Shown here piece by piece: positions 34,087 to 42,706 of a stretch of DNA of 64,000 nt. The notes beneath the pieces were generated by a model. That model searched no databases. It was not told where the DNA came from and was given only the letters and a program-made list of their open reading frames with translations. Origin of the DNA: Nocardioides oceani (GTDB lineage Bacteria; Actinomycetota; Actinomycetes; Propionibacteriales; Nocardioidaceae). A program made the translations under genes and the position numbers. Where the stretch lies: positions 49,876-113,875 of the forward strand of contig NZ_JAUHJQ010000009.1 in NCBI RefSeq assembly GCF_030412965.1, given 5' to 3'. Position 1 is the first letter of the stretch. Each line of letters opens with the position of its first letter.

Positions 34087-36084
34087 TCACTCCTCGGCGA
34101 GGACCACCACGCGGTCACCCGCCCGGACCTCGAACGTGCGCGACTTCGGCGGGTTGACGACCACGCCGTAGGGCTGGCCGTCCTCGGCGAGGGCGTCGGA
34201 CTTCCAGCCCAGCGCGGTCTCCCGGCGGCGCGAGGCGCCGGCGACGACCGTCGCCCAGGTGACCTCCTGGCCGGACCGCACGTACCACTCGGCCGGCCGC
34301 AGGTAGATCTCGCTGCCCTCGTTGCCGAGCAGCTCGCCGAAGACCGCCTCGAGGCGCGGGTCCTCGCTGAGCTGGGTGACCACCAGCGAGACGATCTCCC
34401 CGCTGACGACCACGTCGTCCACGTCAGCGACCTGGGCCAGCGCCCGGTTGCGGTCGTCGAGCATCTCGCTGACCACCGGCGTCGTCTCGCCGAGGCGGGA
34501 GAGGATGTCGCGCACGTGGAGGAGCGTCACCAGCGTGCGCGCGTCCGCCGCCTGCGCGGGCAGGTCCTCGGAGTAGCAGAGCACGATGACCTGGTCGAGG
34601 CCGGCGACGACGTGCCGCTCCAGCAGCGCCCGGTCCGTCGTCGAGCCGCGCTCGACGGTCACCGCGAGGCCGGACAGCTCCGGGACGGCGGCGTCGCCGT
34701 GCGAGGTCAGCACGGTCAGGGTGGAGCCGGGCGGCGCGTAGTGGTCCAGCTCGCGCAGCACGATCGGCGCCCGCTCGTTCCAGCCAATCAGCAGGGCGCG
34801 GGTCGGGTGCTCGCCGTACCCCTCCTCGGTGCCCAGCGCGGTCGGGTCCGGGGCGACGGTGCTGCGCGGCGCGTGCTCCAGGCCCTCGTCGTCCTCGGCC
34901 ACCACGACGAGGGTGTGGCCGGCGACGACGGTGTCCGGCGGCGGGTTGAGCTTCGGGTTCCCCGCGGGGTCGATCAGCCCGATGACCGAGGCGTGCTCGT
35001 GGACCAGCTGCGCGTCGGCGTACGTCGAGCCGTCCAGCGCGTGGCCGGAGAGGAAGTAGATCTCGTCCCCCTCGTAGTCGAAGAGCTCGGTGTAGACGGC
35101 CGCCGCGCCCGACTGGCGCGAGGTCTGGACGACGAGCTTGGCGACGGTCTCGCGGATGTCGAGCAGCACGGTGCGGTCGGTGCCGACCAGCCGCGCCGCC
35201 TCGAGGTTGGTGGGGTTGCGGATCTCGGCGACGATCCGCGGCCCGTCCTGGCCGCCGTGGGTGAGCGCGAGCAGGGTCTTGATCACCTCGGCGTCGGGGT
35301 CCTCGGAGTCGGGCGCGAGCAGGATGACCGAGCGGGCGGTGGCGTGGCTGGCCAGGCGCAGGTCGTCGAGGTCCATCGGCGAGCCCGAGCGGCACACGAC
35401 GCGGGTGCCGCGCAGGTCCGGGACCTTCGCGCGGATCTCGTCCTCCATCTCGACCTTGTCCCGGTCGGCCAGCACGACCACGACCGGGCGGCGCCGGCTC
35501 TCGTTGGCGATGGCGAGCTCGCGCAGGATGGTGAAGACCGAGTCCGACCACCCCAGGACCACGGTGTGGTCGGACTCCAGCACGAGCGACCGCCCCCGCC
35601 GCAGCTCGGCCAGCTTGGCGTCGATGCCGGTGGCGATCACGCCGATGAGCGCGCTGACGATGAACAGGCCGCCGATCGTGAGCAGCAGCATCGTCAGCAG
35701 GAAGCGCCAGCTCCCGGTGTCGCCGCCGATGGTGCCGGGGTCGAGCGCGTGCAGGAGCGCGGCGAACAGCTCCTGGGCGAAGCCCTCGTCGCCGTCGGAC
35801 TCGCGCAGCCCGGTGAGGGTGACGAGCACCGCGAAGGCGGTGATGAGCACGAGGGTGGCGACGCTCAGCCAGGCGATGAGCGCGGGCGTGCCGCCGGCCA
35901 TGGAGTTGTCGAACCAGTAGCGCAGTCGCGCACCCGTGCCGTGCCGCGGTCGCGGGCGGGGCCGCGGTGCCGGCCGGGTGCCGGCCTTCCCGCCGCGCAG
36001 GCCGGCGACCGGCGCCCCGTGGCGGTCGGCCCGCCTCGGTCCGCGGTGGGTGCGTGCTCGGAGCTGGTGCCCGGTCCTGGCCAT
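34087..36084 (-). CDS. CASTOR/POLLUX-like ion channel with RCK-type domains
   Basis: A 665-residue protein. A basic Arg/Pro-rich N-terminus (about 1-50) precedes two membrane helices, ALIAWLSVATLVLITAFAVL and FLLTMLLLTIGGLFIVSALI, with a pore-like loop between them (FAALLHALDPGTIGGDTGSW). Two nucleotide-binding domains then begin with HTVVLGWSDSVFTILREL and RALLIGWNERAPIVLREL. This plan matches the CASTOR/POLLUX (SYM8) channels of plants and bacteria. ATG at 36084 is chosen; the longer upstream frame lies over the divergent MFS gene. The ion (K+ or Ca2+) and ligand are not known. Confidence 0.85.
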   Translation of the reverse strand: MARTGHQLRARTHRGPRRADRHGAPVAGLRGGKAGTRPAPRPRPRPRHGTGARLRYWFDNSMAGGTPALIAWLSVATLVLITAFAVLVTLTGLRESDGDEGFAQELFAALLHALDPGTIGGDTGSWRFLLTMLLLTIGGLFIVSALIGVIATGIDAKLAELRRGRSLVLESDHTVVLGWSDSVFTILRELAIANESRRRPVVVVLADRDKVEMEDEIRAKVPDLRGTRVVCRSGSPMDLDDLRLASHATARSVILLAPDSEDPDAEVIKTLLALTHGGQDGPRIVAEIRNPTNLEAARLVGTDRTVLLDIRETVAKLVVQTSRQSGAAAVYTELFDYEGDEIYFLSGHALDGSTYADAQLVHEHASVIGLIDPAGNPKLNPPPDTVVAGHTLVVVAEDDEGLEHAPRSTVAPDPTALGTEEGYGEHPTRALLIGWNERAPIVLRELDHYAPPGSTLTVLTSHGDAAVPELSGLAVTVERGSTTDRALLERHVVAGLDQVIVLCYSEDLPAQAADARTLVTLLHVRDILSRLGETTPVVSEMLDDRNRALAQVADVDDVVVSGEIVSLVVTQLSEDPRLEAVFGELLGNEGSEIYLRPAEWYVRSGQEVTWATVVAGASRRRETALGWKSDALAEDGQPYGVVVNPPKSRTFEVRAGDRVVVLAEE

Positions 36085-36172
36085 GGCGCGATCGTCCACA
36101 CCCGGGGCCGCCGCGGGGGCGTTTCGCCCAGGAACCACCCGATGTGGCCATGTCGCGTGCCACGATCCTCGG

Positions 36173-37381
36173 GTGCCACCGACCCGGGCCCGCGCCGCGG
36201 CCGCAGCCGCCTTCGCGACCCAGGGCCTGGTCTTCATCAGCCTGACGACGCGGCTGCCGGACTTCTCCGACCGCTGGGGCCTCTCCGAGGTCGCCCTGTC
36301 GATGCTGCTGCTCGTGCTGGTGCTGGCGGCGGGTGTCGGCTCGGTCGTCGCCGAGCGGGTCGCGGCGCGGCACGACAGCGCACGCCTGCTCCGCGCCGGC
36401 CTGCTGGTCATGGCGCTGGCGCTGCCGACGCTGGTGCTGGCCGGCGACCGGGCCGTCTTCGTGGCGGGCATCGTCGGCTACGGCTTCGCGCTCGGCCTGG
36501 TCGACGCGGCCACGAACATGCAGGCCGTCGCCGTCGAGCACCGCTACGGCCGGCCCCTGCTGCCCTCACTCCACGGGTGCTGGACCCTCGGCGGCCTCGT
36601 CGGCGCGGCCACCACGCTGGCGACGGCCACGCTGCCGCTCGGCGTGACCGCCGCGCTCGCGGTCGTGCCGCTGCTGGCCGCCGCGGCGCCGTACCTCCCG
36701 CGCGTGCACGCCCCACCCGACCCCGACGTCGTGCTCGAGGCGGCGGCCGTGCCGTGGCGTCCGATCGCGCTGGTCGGCGCAGCGATGGTCGTCTTCTACA
36801 TGGTCGACAGCGCCTCGGCCGCCTGGGGACCGCTCTACCTCGACGACGTGGTCTCCGCGCCCGAGCGGCTGGTCGCCCTCGCGACGTTCCCCTACCTGCT
36901 CGCCAGCCTGGTCGTGCGGCTGGCCGGCGACCGGCTGGTGGCGACGTACGGCGCCGTGCCGGTGCTGCGCGTGGGTGCCGTCGTCGCGGCGCTGGCGCTG
37001 GCGGTCGTCGTGCTGGCGCCGACCTGGCCGGTGGCGGTCGCGGGCTTCACGCTGCTGGGCGCCGGCGTGGCGGTCATCGCCCCGCTGAGCTTCTCCGCCG
37101 CCGCCCGGATCGCCGGCGGCGACCAGGCGCGGGTGGACGCCGTCGTGGCCCGGTTCAACCAGTTCAACTACGTCGGCGGGCTGCTCGGGTCGGTGCTGAC
37201 CGGGCTGGCGGGGGCCGGGTCGCTGCGGCTCGGCTTCGCGGTGCCGATGGTGCTGGTGCTCGCGCTCCTGCCGCTCGCGCGGACCTTCGCCGCGGTCAGT
37301 GCACCCCCGCCATCAGCCGCCGGACCGGCCTCGTCGCCAGCAGGAGCAGCGCCCCGACGACGATCGCGACCAGCCCGATGA
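36173..37381 (+). CDS. MFS transporter
   Basis: A 402-residue permease with 12 hydrophobic segments. GVGSVVAERVAARHDSARLL is the loop 2-3 motif and HGCWTLGGLVGA the region typical of sugar/multidrug-like MFS proteins (FucP/YfkF-like). GTG at 36173 is the best start. Its last 29 codons (PPPSAAGPASSPAG...) overlap the convergent POT gene by 86 bp and look disordered. The substrate is unknown. Confidence 0.85.
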   Translation: MPPTRARAAAAAAFATQGLVFISLTTRLPDFSDRWGLSEVALSMLLLVLVLAAGVGSVVAERVAARHDSARLLRAGLLVMALALPTLVLAGDRAVFVAGIVGYGFALGLVDAATNMQAVAVEHRYGRPLLPSLHGCWTLGGLVGAATTLATATLPLGVTAALAVVPLLAAAAPYLPRVHAPPDPDVVLEAAAVPWRPIALVGAAMVVFYMVDSASAAWGPLYLDDVVSAPERLVALATFPYLLASLVVRLAGDRLVATYGAVPVLRVGAVVAALALAVVVLAPTWPVAVAGFTLLGAGVAVIAPLSFSAAARIAGGDQARVDAVVARFNQFNYVGGLLGSVLTGLAGAGSLRLGFAVPMVLVLALLPLARTFAAVSAPPPSAAGPASSPAGAAPRRRSRPAR

Positions 37382-38771
37382 CGAGGAAGTAGCCGCCCTC
37401 GTCCTCCGGGTCGTAGTACTCCCCCAGCCGGCCGGCCATGGTCGTGCCGAGCGAGACCGACAGGAAGTAGAGCGCGACCATCTGGGTGCGGAACTGCCGC
37501 GGCGCGAGCTTGGTCGACAGCGACAGGCCGACCGGCGAGATGAGCAGCTCGGCGATGGTGAACACCAGCAGGATCGCGGCGAGCGCGAGCACCGGCACCG
37601 ATCCCGCGCCCTCGGGCGCCAGCAGGAACAGCAGGAACGCCGCCCCCATCGTGATCGTGCCGAGGCCGAACTTGACCGGCGTCGACGGCTGGCGCGGCCC
37701 CAGCCGCGTCCACAGCGCCGCGAACGCGCCGGCCAGCGCGATGATGAAGACCGGGTTGATCGACTGCACCCACGAGACCGGCATCTCCCAGCCGAGCAGG
37801 TCGCGGTCGAGCCGCTCGTCGGAGTAGATCGTCACCACGGTGAACTGCTGCTGGTAGAGCGACCAGAACACCGCGTTCACCACGAACAGCGGCACGAAGG
37901 ACCAGACGCGGCTCCGCTCGGTCGCGTCGACCTGCCGGCTGGTAAGGATCACCGCGAAGTACGCCACGGCCGCCGCCAGCGTCACGCCCGCGACCCAGTC
38001 GTCGAGGTTGTCGACGGTGACGACCCCCGTGGCCGCCAGCACCGCGACGACGAGCACCACGGTGGCCGCCGCGGCGGCGTACCGGACGGCCTTCGGGCGC
38101 GGCAGGGGGTTCGGCACGACGGCGGTCTCCGGCGGCAGGCGGCGGCGCCCGACGGCGTACTGCGCCAGGCCCGCGGCCATGCCGACCGCGGCGAGGCCGA
38201 AGCCCCAGTGGAAGCCGACCTCCTCCTGCAGCAGGCCGGTGAGCAGCGGTCCGACGAGGGCGCCGATGTTGATGCCCATGTAGAACAACGAGAAGCCGGC
38301 GTCGCGGCGCTCGTCGCCCTCGGCGTACAGCGACCCGACCAGGCTGGTCGCGGTCGCCTTGACCCCGCCGCTGCCCAGCGCGATCAGCACGCAGCCGATG
38401 CCGACGCCGGCGAAGCCCGGGACCAGCGCCAGCGCGAGGTGGCCGGCCATCACGACCGCCGCGGACCAGAAGAGCGTGCGCTCCGGGCCGAGCACGCGGT
38501 CGGCCAGCCAGGCGCCGAGGATGGTGGAGAGGTAGACCGAGCCGCCGTACGCCCCGACGACGCCGGTGGCGGTGCCCTGGTCCAGGCCGAGGCCGCCGTC
38601 GGTGGCCTCGTAGTAGAGGTAGATCAGCAGGATGCCCTGCATGCCGTAGAAGCTGAACCGCTCCCACAGCTCGACGCCGAACAGGTTCGCCAGCGAGCGC
38701 GGCTGGCCGAGGAAACCGCGGTCCTCCGCCCCGGGCGTGCGGTCCGGACGGGCGGTGTCGACGTGAGTCAC
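37296..38771 (-). CDS. POT-family proton-coupled peptide transporter
   Basis: A 491-residue importer of di- and tripeptides. VELWERFSFYGMQGILLIYL has the ExxERFxxYG proton-coupling motif, and FYMGINIGALVGPLLTGLL is the PTR2 signature. It has about 12-14 membrane helices. It converges with the MFS gene and overlaps it by 86 bp. Confidence 0.92.
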   Translation of the reverse strand: MTHVDTARPDRTPGAEDRGFLGQPRSLANLFGVELWERFSFYGMQGILLIYLYYEATDGGLGLDQGTATGVVGAYGGSVYLSTILGAWLADRVLGPERTLFWSAAVVMAGHLALALVPGFAGVGIGCVLIALGSGGVKATATSLVGSLYAEGDERRDAGFSLFYMGINIGALVGPLLTGLLQEEVGFHWGFGLAAVGMAAGLAQYAVGRRRLPPETAVVPNPLPRPKAVRYAAAAATVVLVVAVLAATGVVTVDNLDDWVAGVTLAAAVAYFAVILTSRQVDATERSRVWSFVPLFVVNAVFWSLYQQQFTVVTIYSDERLDRDLLGWEMPVSWVQSINPVFIIALAGAFAALWTRLGPRQPSTPVKFGLGTITMGAAFLLFLLAPEGAGSVPVLALAAILLVFTIAELLISPVGLSLSTKLAPRQFRTQMVALYFLSVSLGTTMAGRLGEYYDPEDEGGYFLVIGLVAIVVGALLLLATRPVRRLMAGVH

Positions 38772-38838
38772 GGCGGGTCCGGTGCCCCGGACCCGCCGTG
38801 GTCAGTACGGCGCAGGGGTGATGCCTGCGCCACGTGCG

Positions 38839-39375
38839 TCACTCGCCGGCGTCGGGCCCCGGCCAGTTCTTGTCCGGCTGCGGGACCGGGCGCCCGGGCT
38901 GCTCGCCGCCGCGCTGCTCGAGGTAGTTGTCCTTCGGCACCATCACCTTGCGGCGGAAGATGCACACGACCTTGCCGTCCTGGTTGTAGCCGATGGTCTC
39001 GACGTGGACCACGCCGCGGTCGTCCTTGCTCGTCGACTCCCACTTGTCCAGCACGCGGGTCTCGCCGTAGAGCGTGTCGCCGTGGAAGGTCGGCGCGACG
39101 TGGCGCAGCGACTCGATCTCGAGGTTGGCGATCGCCTTGCCCGAGATGTCCGGCACCGACATGCCGAGCAGGATCGAGTAGACGTAGTTGCCGACCACGA
39201 CGTTCTTGCCGAACTGGGTGGTCTCCTCGGCGTAGTTGCTGTCCAGGTGCAGCGGGTGGTGGTTCATGGTCAGCAGGCAGAACATGTGGTCGTCGAACTC
39301 GGTGACCGTCTTGCCGGGCCAGTGCTTGTACGTCGCACCGACCTCGAACTCCTCATAGCTGCGACCGAACTGCAC
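38839..39375 (-). CDS. MaoC-family acyl-CoA hydratase
   Basis: A 178-residue hot-dog fold protein. FCLLTMNHHPLHLDSNYAEE and NVVVGNYVYSILLGMSVPD are nearly the sequence I recall for mycobacterial Rv2499c-type MaoC proteins, which are encoded with the acyl-CoA dehydrogenase FadE19 in a leucine/branched-chain catabolism cluster. Here the acyl-CoA dehydrogenase is 2 kb away and shares a similar upstream palindrome. It likely hydrates an enoyl-CoA intermediate. Confidence 0.88.
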   Translation of the reverse strand: MQFGRSYEEFEVGATYKHWPGKTVTEFDDHMFCLLTMNHHPLHLDSNYAEETTQFGKNVVVGNYVYSILLGMSVPDISGKAIANLEIESLRHVAPTFHGDTLYGETRVLDKWESTSKDDRGVVHVETIGYNQDGKVVCIFRRKVMVPKDNYLEQRGGEQPGRPVPQPDKNWPGPDAGE

Positions 39376-39396
39376 GGGGGCTCCTTCAACGACTCA

Positions 39397-39435
39397 GGGG
39401 ACGGATCCCGGCCATCCTGCCCGGGGTCCGTCCCC
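39397..39435. terminator. Hairpin between the DUF5302 and maoC genes
   Basis: GGGGACGGATCCCGG pairs with CCGGGGTCCGTCCCC around a short loop, with one unpaired base. It lies after the DUF5302 stop and 22 bp before the MaoC start. It could terminate the DUF5302 transcript or act within the maoC leader. Confidence 0.6.
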
Positions 39436-39460
39436 TCCGTCACTGCTGCGCGCCGTGGGT

Positions 39461-39472
39461 TACCTCACGGTA
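39461..39472. promoter_or_regulatory. TACCTCACGGTA palindrome upstream of maoC
   Basis: TACCTCACGGTA matches the palindrome ahead of the acyl-CoA dehydrogenase gene (TACCGCTCGGTA) at 10 of 12 positions, and both are preceded by GGT. This suggests one shared repressor, probably TetR-like. It is imperfect, and lies 86 bp from the start codon with a hairpin between. Confidence 0.4.
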
Positions 39473-39475
39473 GGT

Positions 39476-39655
39476 TCACGCGCCCCCGCCGCCGGCCTTG
39501 CGGCGGTGCATCTTCGGCGCCCCACCGACCACCTCGGGCCCGTGCGCCTTGGCCTTCGCCGGCCGGTCCCGCGGCACCCCCGGGTCGTTGGCCTGCTTGC
39601 GGTCCAGCGCCGCCTTCATCCGCGCCTTCAGGTCGTCGTTGCCGTTGCTCGTCAT
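39476..39655 (-). CDS. DUF5302 family small basic protein
   Basis: A 59-residue protein, MTSNGNDDLKARMKAALDRK at the start and KMHRRKAGGGGA at the end. The DDLKARMKAALDRK block is typical of actinobacterial DUF5302. It is basic and likely partly helical, with no known function. GGAGGAA lies just before the ATG. Confidence 0.85.
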   Translation of the reverse strand: MTSNGNDDLKARMKAALDRKQANDPGVPRDRPAKAKAHGPEVVGGAPKMHRRKAGGGGA

Positions 39656-40155
39656 GGTTCCTCCCGAGGGTCGCTGCCGGACCCCCACCGTCCCAGCCCC
39701 CGTCACCCGTGTCGACGGGTTATCGAGGTCCCGATCCTCTCCCCCGGCCGCCGCCGCGCCGGGGCCCAGCCGAGGGACAGGTACGCCGCGCGGGTCGGGG
39801 CCGGAGGCGGACGACGGGCGGGCAGGCCCGGTCGTGGTCGGGTCTGGCGGGCCGGAGCGAGGAACGAGCGCAGGCCTGGTGGACCGGGCCTGCTCGGCCG
39901 GCGGGAGCCGCAGGCGCCGACCCACCACCCGGCGTACCCCGGCTAGCGAGCGAGGGCCGCCGAGCGACGCGGGAGCCAGCCACCCCGCCCGCCGCAGGCG
40001 GGATGGCGTCACCGAGGTCGCGGTTCGGCTCACGGGGTCTCGACACGCTCGCTGGCGCTCGCTGCTCGACCAGCGGGGATGCGGTCGCGGTTCGGCTCAC
40101 GGGGTCTCGACACGCTCAGGCCTGGCGGCCTTCGCTGCTCGACCAGCGGGGCGGG
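39656..40155. other. 500-bp intergenic region with dispersed repeats
   Basis: No coding region here has a plausible start, ribosome-binding site and family. It holds the 11-bp motif CGAGGAACGAG at 39858-39868, GC-rich imperfect repeats, and two long repeat copies at 40016-40151. Confidence 0.7.
40016..40151. repeat. Two copies of a dispersed Nocardioides-type repeat
   Basis: Copy 1 (40016-40078) and copy 2 (40083-40151) share GGTCGCGGTTCGGCTCACGG, then GGTCTCGACACGCTC, and end GCTGCTCGACCAGCGGGG. They differ in the middle: GCTGGCGCTC in copy 1 against AGGCCTGGCGGCCTT in copy 2, each able to form a small hairpin. I know this kind of sequence as abundant in Nocardioides intergenic regions. There is no transposase nearby. 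Confidence 0.75.
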
Positions 40156-40302
40156 TCAGGTGGCCATGAACAGGATCATCTCCCGCTCGTACTCCCGGCC
40201 GGGGTGCTGGTCGGCGAGGTGGGCCTGGGCCTTCTCGACCAGCTCGTCCTCGTCGGCGCCCTTGACGACCTCGCCGCAGGGGCAGGTGAGACGTGTCTTC
40301 AT
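40156..40302 (-). CDS. Small DUF1059-like protein
   Basis: A 48-residue protein. TCPCGEVVKGADEDELVEKA followed by QAHLADQHPG gives a Cys pair and a downstream His pair (H28, H33), like the DUF1059 family. It ends REMILFMAT. It lies alone between the repeats and the sulfotransferase gene. Function unknown. Confidence 0.7.
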   Translation of the reverse strand: MKTRLTCPCGEVVKGADEDELVEKAQAHLADQHPGREYEREMILFMAT

Positions 40303-40319
40303 GCCCGCACGCTAGCCCC

Positions 40320-41327
40320 TCAGCCGTCGGTGCGTCGCCGGTCCGCACGCTGGACGGTCAGCCCGGCGAGCACGTCGACCGCGGCCGCGAGCCGCTCCTC
40401 GGCCGGTAGCGAGGACGGGTCGACGCCGGGCACCGCGACCGGCCGGAGCTCGGCGAGGTCACCGACCACCCGGGCGCCGGAGGCGGCGACCCGCTCGACG
40501 ACCTCCGCGGAGCGCTCGACCAGCCACGGCGGCGGGGTGAAGCCGATGGCCGGGCCGCCCCGCCCGGCCATGACCCGCTTGGCCAGCCCGAACTTCACGA
40601 GCGTGTGGTAGTCCGCGGACGACAGCTCGGCGGCCTCGAGCCGCCGGTTGAGGTCGAGCAGGACGAGCGCGGAGGCTCCGTCGAGGGAGGTGTTCGCGGG
40701 CTCGACCGGGGCGGCGCCCTCCCCGTCGATCCCGGTCGCGCGGCAGAACCGCTCCCACAGCAGCCCCGAGGCCGCGCCGGGCGGCGGGACGGTGACGACG
40801 GTGGTCCGCCCGGTCCCGACGGCCGCGGCCCAGTTGCCGACGATCCGGCCCATCCCCTGCTGCCGCCAGAAGGCGCGGGCGGGGCGCCGCTTGCCGGCCA
40901 GCCCCGCGACGTACGTCGTCCAGTCGGTGGTGCCGCCGTTCTGCAGGCTCTCCTGCCACATGGCCGGCACCCCGCGGCCGAGGTCGCGCAGCGTCAGCAC
41001 CACCTCGACGGGCACCTCGCCGAAGGACCCGACGACCTCGGCGATCCGCTCCGGCGGGGCGGGGCCGAGGAACTCCATGCTGACCACCACGACACCGTCG
41101 TGCGCCGCGGCCTCGGCGACCAGCGCGGCCCACCGGCCGCGGGCGGCCGGCCCGGCCTGCTTGCGCTCCAGCACGTCGGAGACGGCCAGCACCTGGTCGC
41201 GCCAGGTCTCGCCGGGGAACAGCACGCCGCGCTCGCGCAGGAGCGCGCGGTTCGCGCCGAGCCGCTGCTGGAGGTAGGAGGTGCCGGACTTCATCAGCCC
41301 CACGTGCAGGACCACCCGGCTCGCCAC
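40320..41327 (-). CDS. Sulfotransferase family protein (first of three)
   Basis: A 335-residue P-loop protein. VVLHVGLMKSGTSYLQQRLG is the PAPS 5'-phosphosulfate loop (KSGTSYLQ), and VEVVLTLRDLGRGVPAMWQES is the 3'-phosphate-binding region, as in actinobacterial sulfotransferases that work on glycans or lipids. It lies between a small DUF1059-like gene and the acyl-CoA dehydrogenase gene. The acceptor is unknown. Confidence 0.8.
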   Translation of the reverse strand: MASRVVLHVGLMKSGTSYLQQRLGANRALLRERGVLFPGETWRDQVLAVSDVLERKQAGPAARGRWAALVAEAAAHDGVVVVSMEFLGPAPPERIAEVVGSFGEVPVEVVLTLRDLGRGVPAMWQESLQNGGTTDWTTYVAGLAGKRRPARAFWRQQGMGRIVGNWAAAVGTGRTTVVTVPPPGAASGLLWERFCRATGIDGEGAAPVEPANTSLDGASALVLLDLNRRLEAAELSSADYHTLVKFGLAKRVMAGRGGPAIGFTPPPWLVERSAEVVERVAASGARVVGDLAELRPVAVPGVDPSSLPAEERLAAAVDVLAGLTVQRADRRRTDG

Positions 41328-41385
41328 GCCCCGAAGGGTAGCCGTGGCGGACCGGGTGGTCCGAGGTGGTGCTGGTCCGAGCGGG

Positions 41386-42585
41386 TCAGGCCTTGAGCTT
41401 GTAGTCCTTGAGCAGCGAGCGGCCGATGATCATCTTCTGGATGTCGGAGGTGCCCTCACCGATGAGCATGAAGGCGGCCTCGCGGTAGAGGCGCTCGATC
41501 TCGTACTCCTTGGAGTAGCCGTAGCCGCCGTGGATGCGGAAGGAGTCCTGGACGACCTCGTTGCAGTACTCCGCGGCGAGCATCTTGGCCATGCCGGCCT
41601 CGACGTCCATCCGCTTGCCGGAGTCCTTGAGGCGGGCGGCCTTGACCATCATCGCGTGGGAGGCCTCGACCTTGGTCGCCATCTCCGCGAGGCGGAACAG
41701 GATCGCCTGGTGGTCGGCGATCTGCTTGCCGAAGGTCTCGCGCTGCTGGGCGTAGGCGATGGCCAGCTCGAAGGCGCGCAGCGCGATGCCGCACGCGCGG
41801 GCGGCGACGTTCACGCGGCCGACCTCGACGCCGTCCATCATCTGGTAGAAGCCCTTGCCCGGCTCCCCGCCCAGGACCTGCTCGGCGGCGACCTGGTGGC
41901 CCTCGAAGACCGCCTCGGTGGTGTCGACGCCCTTGTAGCCCATCTTGTCGATCTTGCCGGGGATGGTCAGCCCGGGCGCGGTCTCGCCGAAGCCGGACTC
42001 CTTCTCCACCAGGAAGGTCGTCATGTTCCGGTAGACCGAGTCGGCGCCCTCGTCGGTCTTGACCAGCACGGCGATCAGGTTGGAGGTGCCGCCGTTGGTC
42101 AGCCACATCTTCTGGCCGTCGATGGTGTAGCCACCGGCGTCGTTCTTGACGGCCTTGGTCTTGATCGCCGAGACGTCCGAGCCCAGGCCCGGCTCCGACA
42201 TCGAGAACGACCCCCGGATCTCGCCGGTGGCCATCTTCGGCAGGTACTTCTTCTTCTGCTCCTCGGTGCCGTGCCGCATGAGCATGTAGGCCACGATGAA
42301 GTGGGTGTTGATGACGCCGGAGACGCTCATCCAGCCGCGCGCGATCTCCTCGACGCACAGCGCGTACGTCAGCAGCGACTCGCCCAGCCCGTCGTACTCC
42401 TCGGGGATCATCAGCCCGAAGATGCCGAGCTCCTTGAGCCCGTCGACGATCTCCTGGGGGTACTCGTCGGCGTGCTCCAGCTCGGTCGCGACCGGCAGGA
42501 TCCTCTCGTCGACGAAGGTGCGGACCGCCTTGACGATCTCGGTCTGCTCCTCGGTGAGACCCTCGGTCTCGCACAGGCGGCCCAT
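41386..42585 (-). CDS. Acyl-CoA dehydrogenase (FadE-type)
   Basis: A 399-residue flavoenzyme. GSFSMSEPGLGSDVSAIKT and MWLTNGGTSNLIAVLVKTD are the two ACAD signatures, and SFRIHGGYGYSKEYEIERLYREA is the C-terminal signature with the catalytic-base region (in parts: IHGGYGYSKEYEIERLYREA). It oxidises an acyl-CoA to the 2-enoyl-CoA. FadE19-like branched-chain use is suggested by the nearby MaoC protein, but not proven. TACCGCTCGGTA lies 62 bp upstream. Confidence 0.92.
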   Translation of the reverse strand: MGRLCETEGLTEEQTEIVKAVRTFVDERILPVATELEHADEYPQEIVDGLKELGIFGLMIPEEYDGLGESLLTYALCVEEIARGWMSVSGVINTHFIVAYMLMRHGTEEQKKKYLPKMATGEIRGSFSMSEPGLGSDVSAIKTKAVKNDAGGYTIDGQKMWLTNGGTSNLIAVLVKTDEGADSVYRNMTTFLVEKESGFGETAPGLTIPGKIDKMGYKGVDTTEAVFEGHQVAAEQVLGGEPGKGFYQMMDGVEVGRVNVAARACGIALRAFELAIAYAQQRETFGKQIADHQAILFRLAEMATKVEASHAMMVKAARLKDSGKRMDVEAGMAKMLAAEYCNEVVQDSFRIHGGYGYSKEYEIERLYREAAFMLIGEGTSDIQKMIIGRSLLKDYKLKA

Positions 42586-42646
42586 GGACTGCTCCTCGTT
42601 CGGTGATGGGTGCGGGTGGGGAGGTACGGCGATGTGTCGGCGAGGT

Positions 42647-42658
42647 TACCGCTCGGTA
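42647..42658. promoter_or_regulatory. TACCG-CT-CGGTA palindrome upstream of the acyl-CoA dehydrogenase
   Basis: A perfect 12-bp palindrome 62 bp before the ATG, within GGTTACCGCTCGGTAGCG. A near copy occurs upstream of the maoC gene. TetR-type repressors of acyl-CoA catabolism bind sites of this kind. Confidence 0.5.
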
Positions 42659-42706
42659 GCGAACCGGGGTATGCCCCGGCTCACACCGTCGGCCCACCCC
42701 GCCCGC

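Noticed and set aside
40016..40151. Ends of an insertion sequence or attachment site
   Set aside because: The copies are in direct, not inverted, order, with no transposase, integrase or tRNA nearby.
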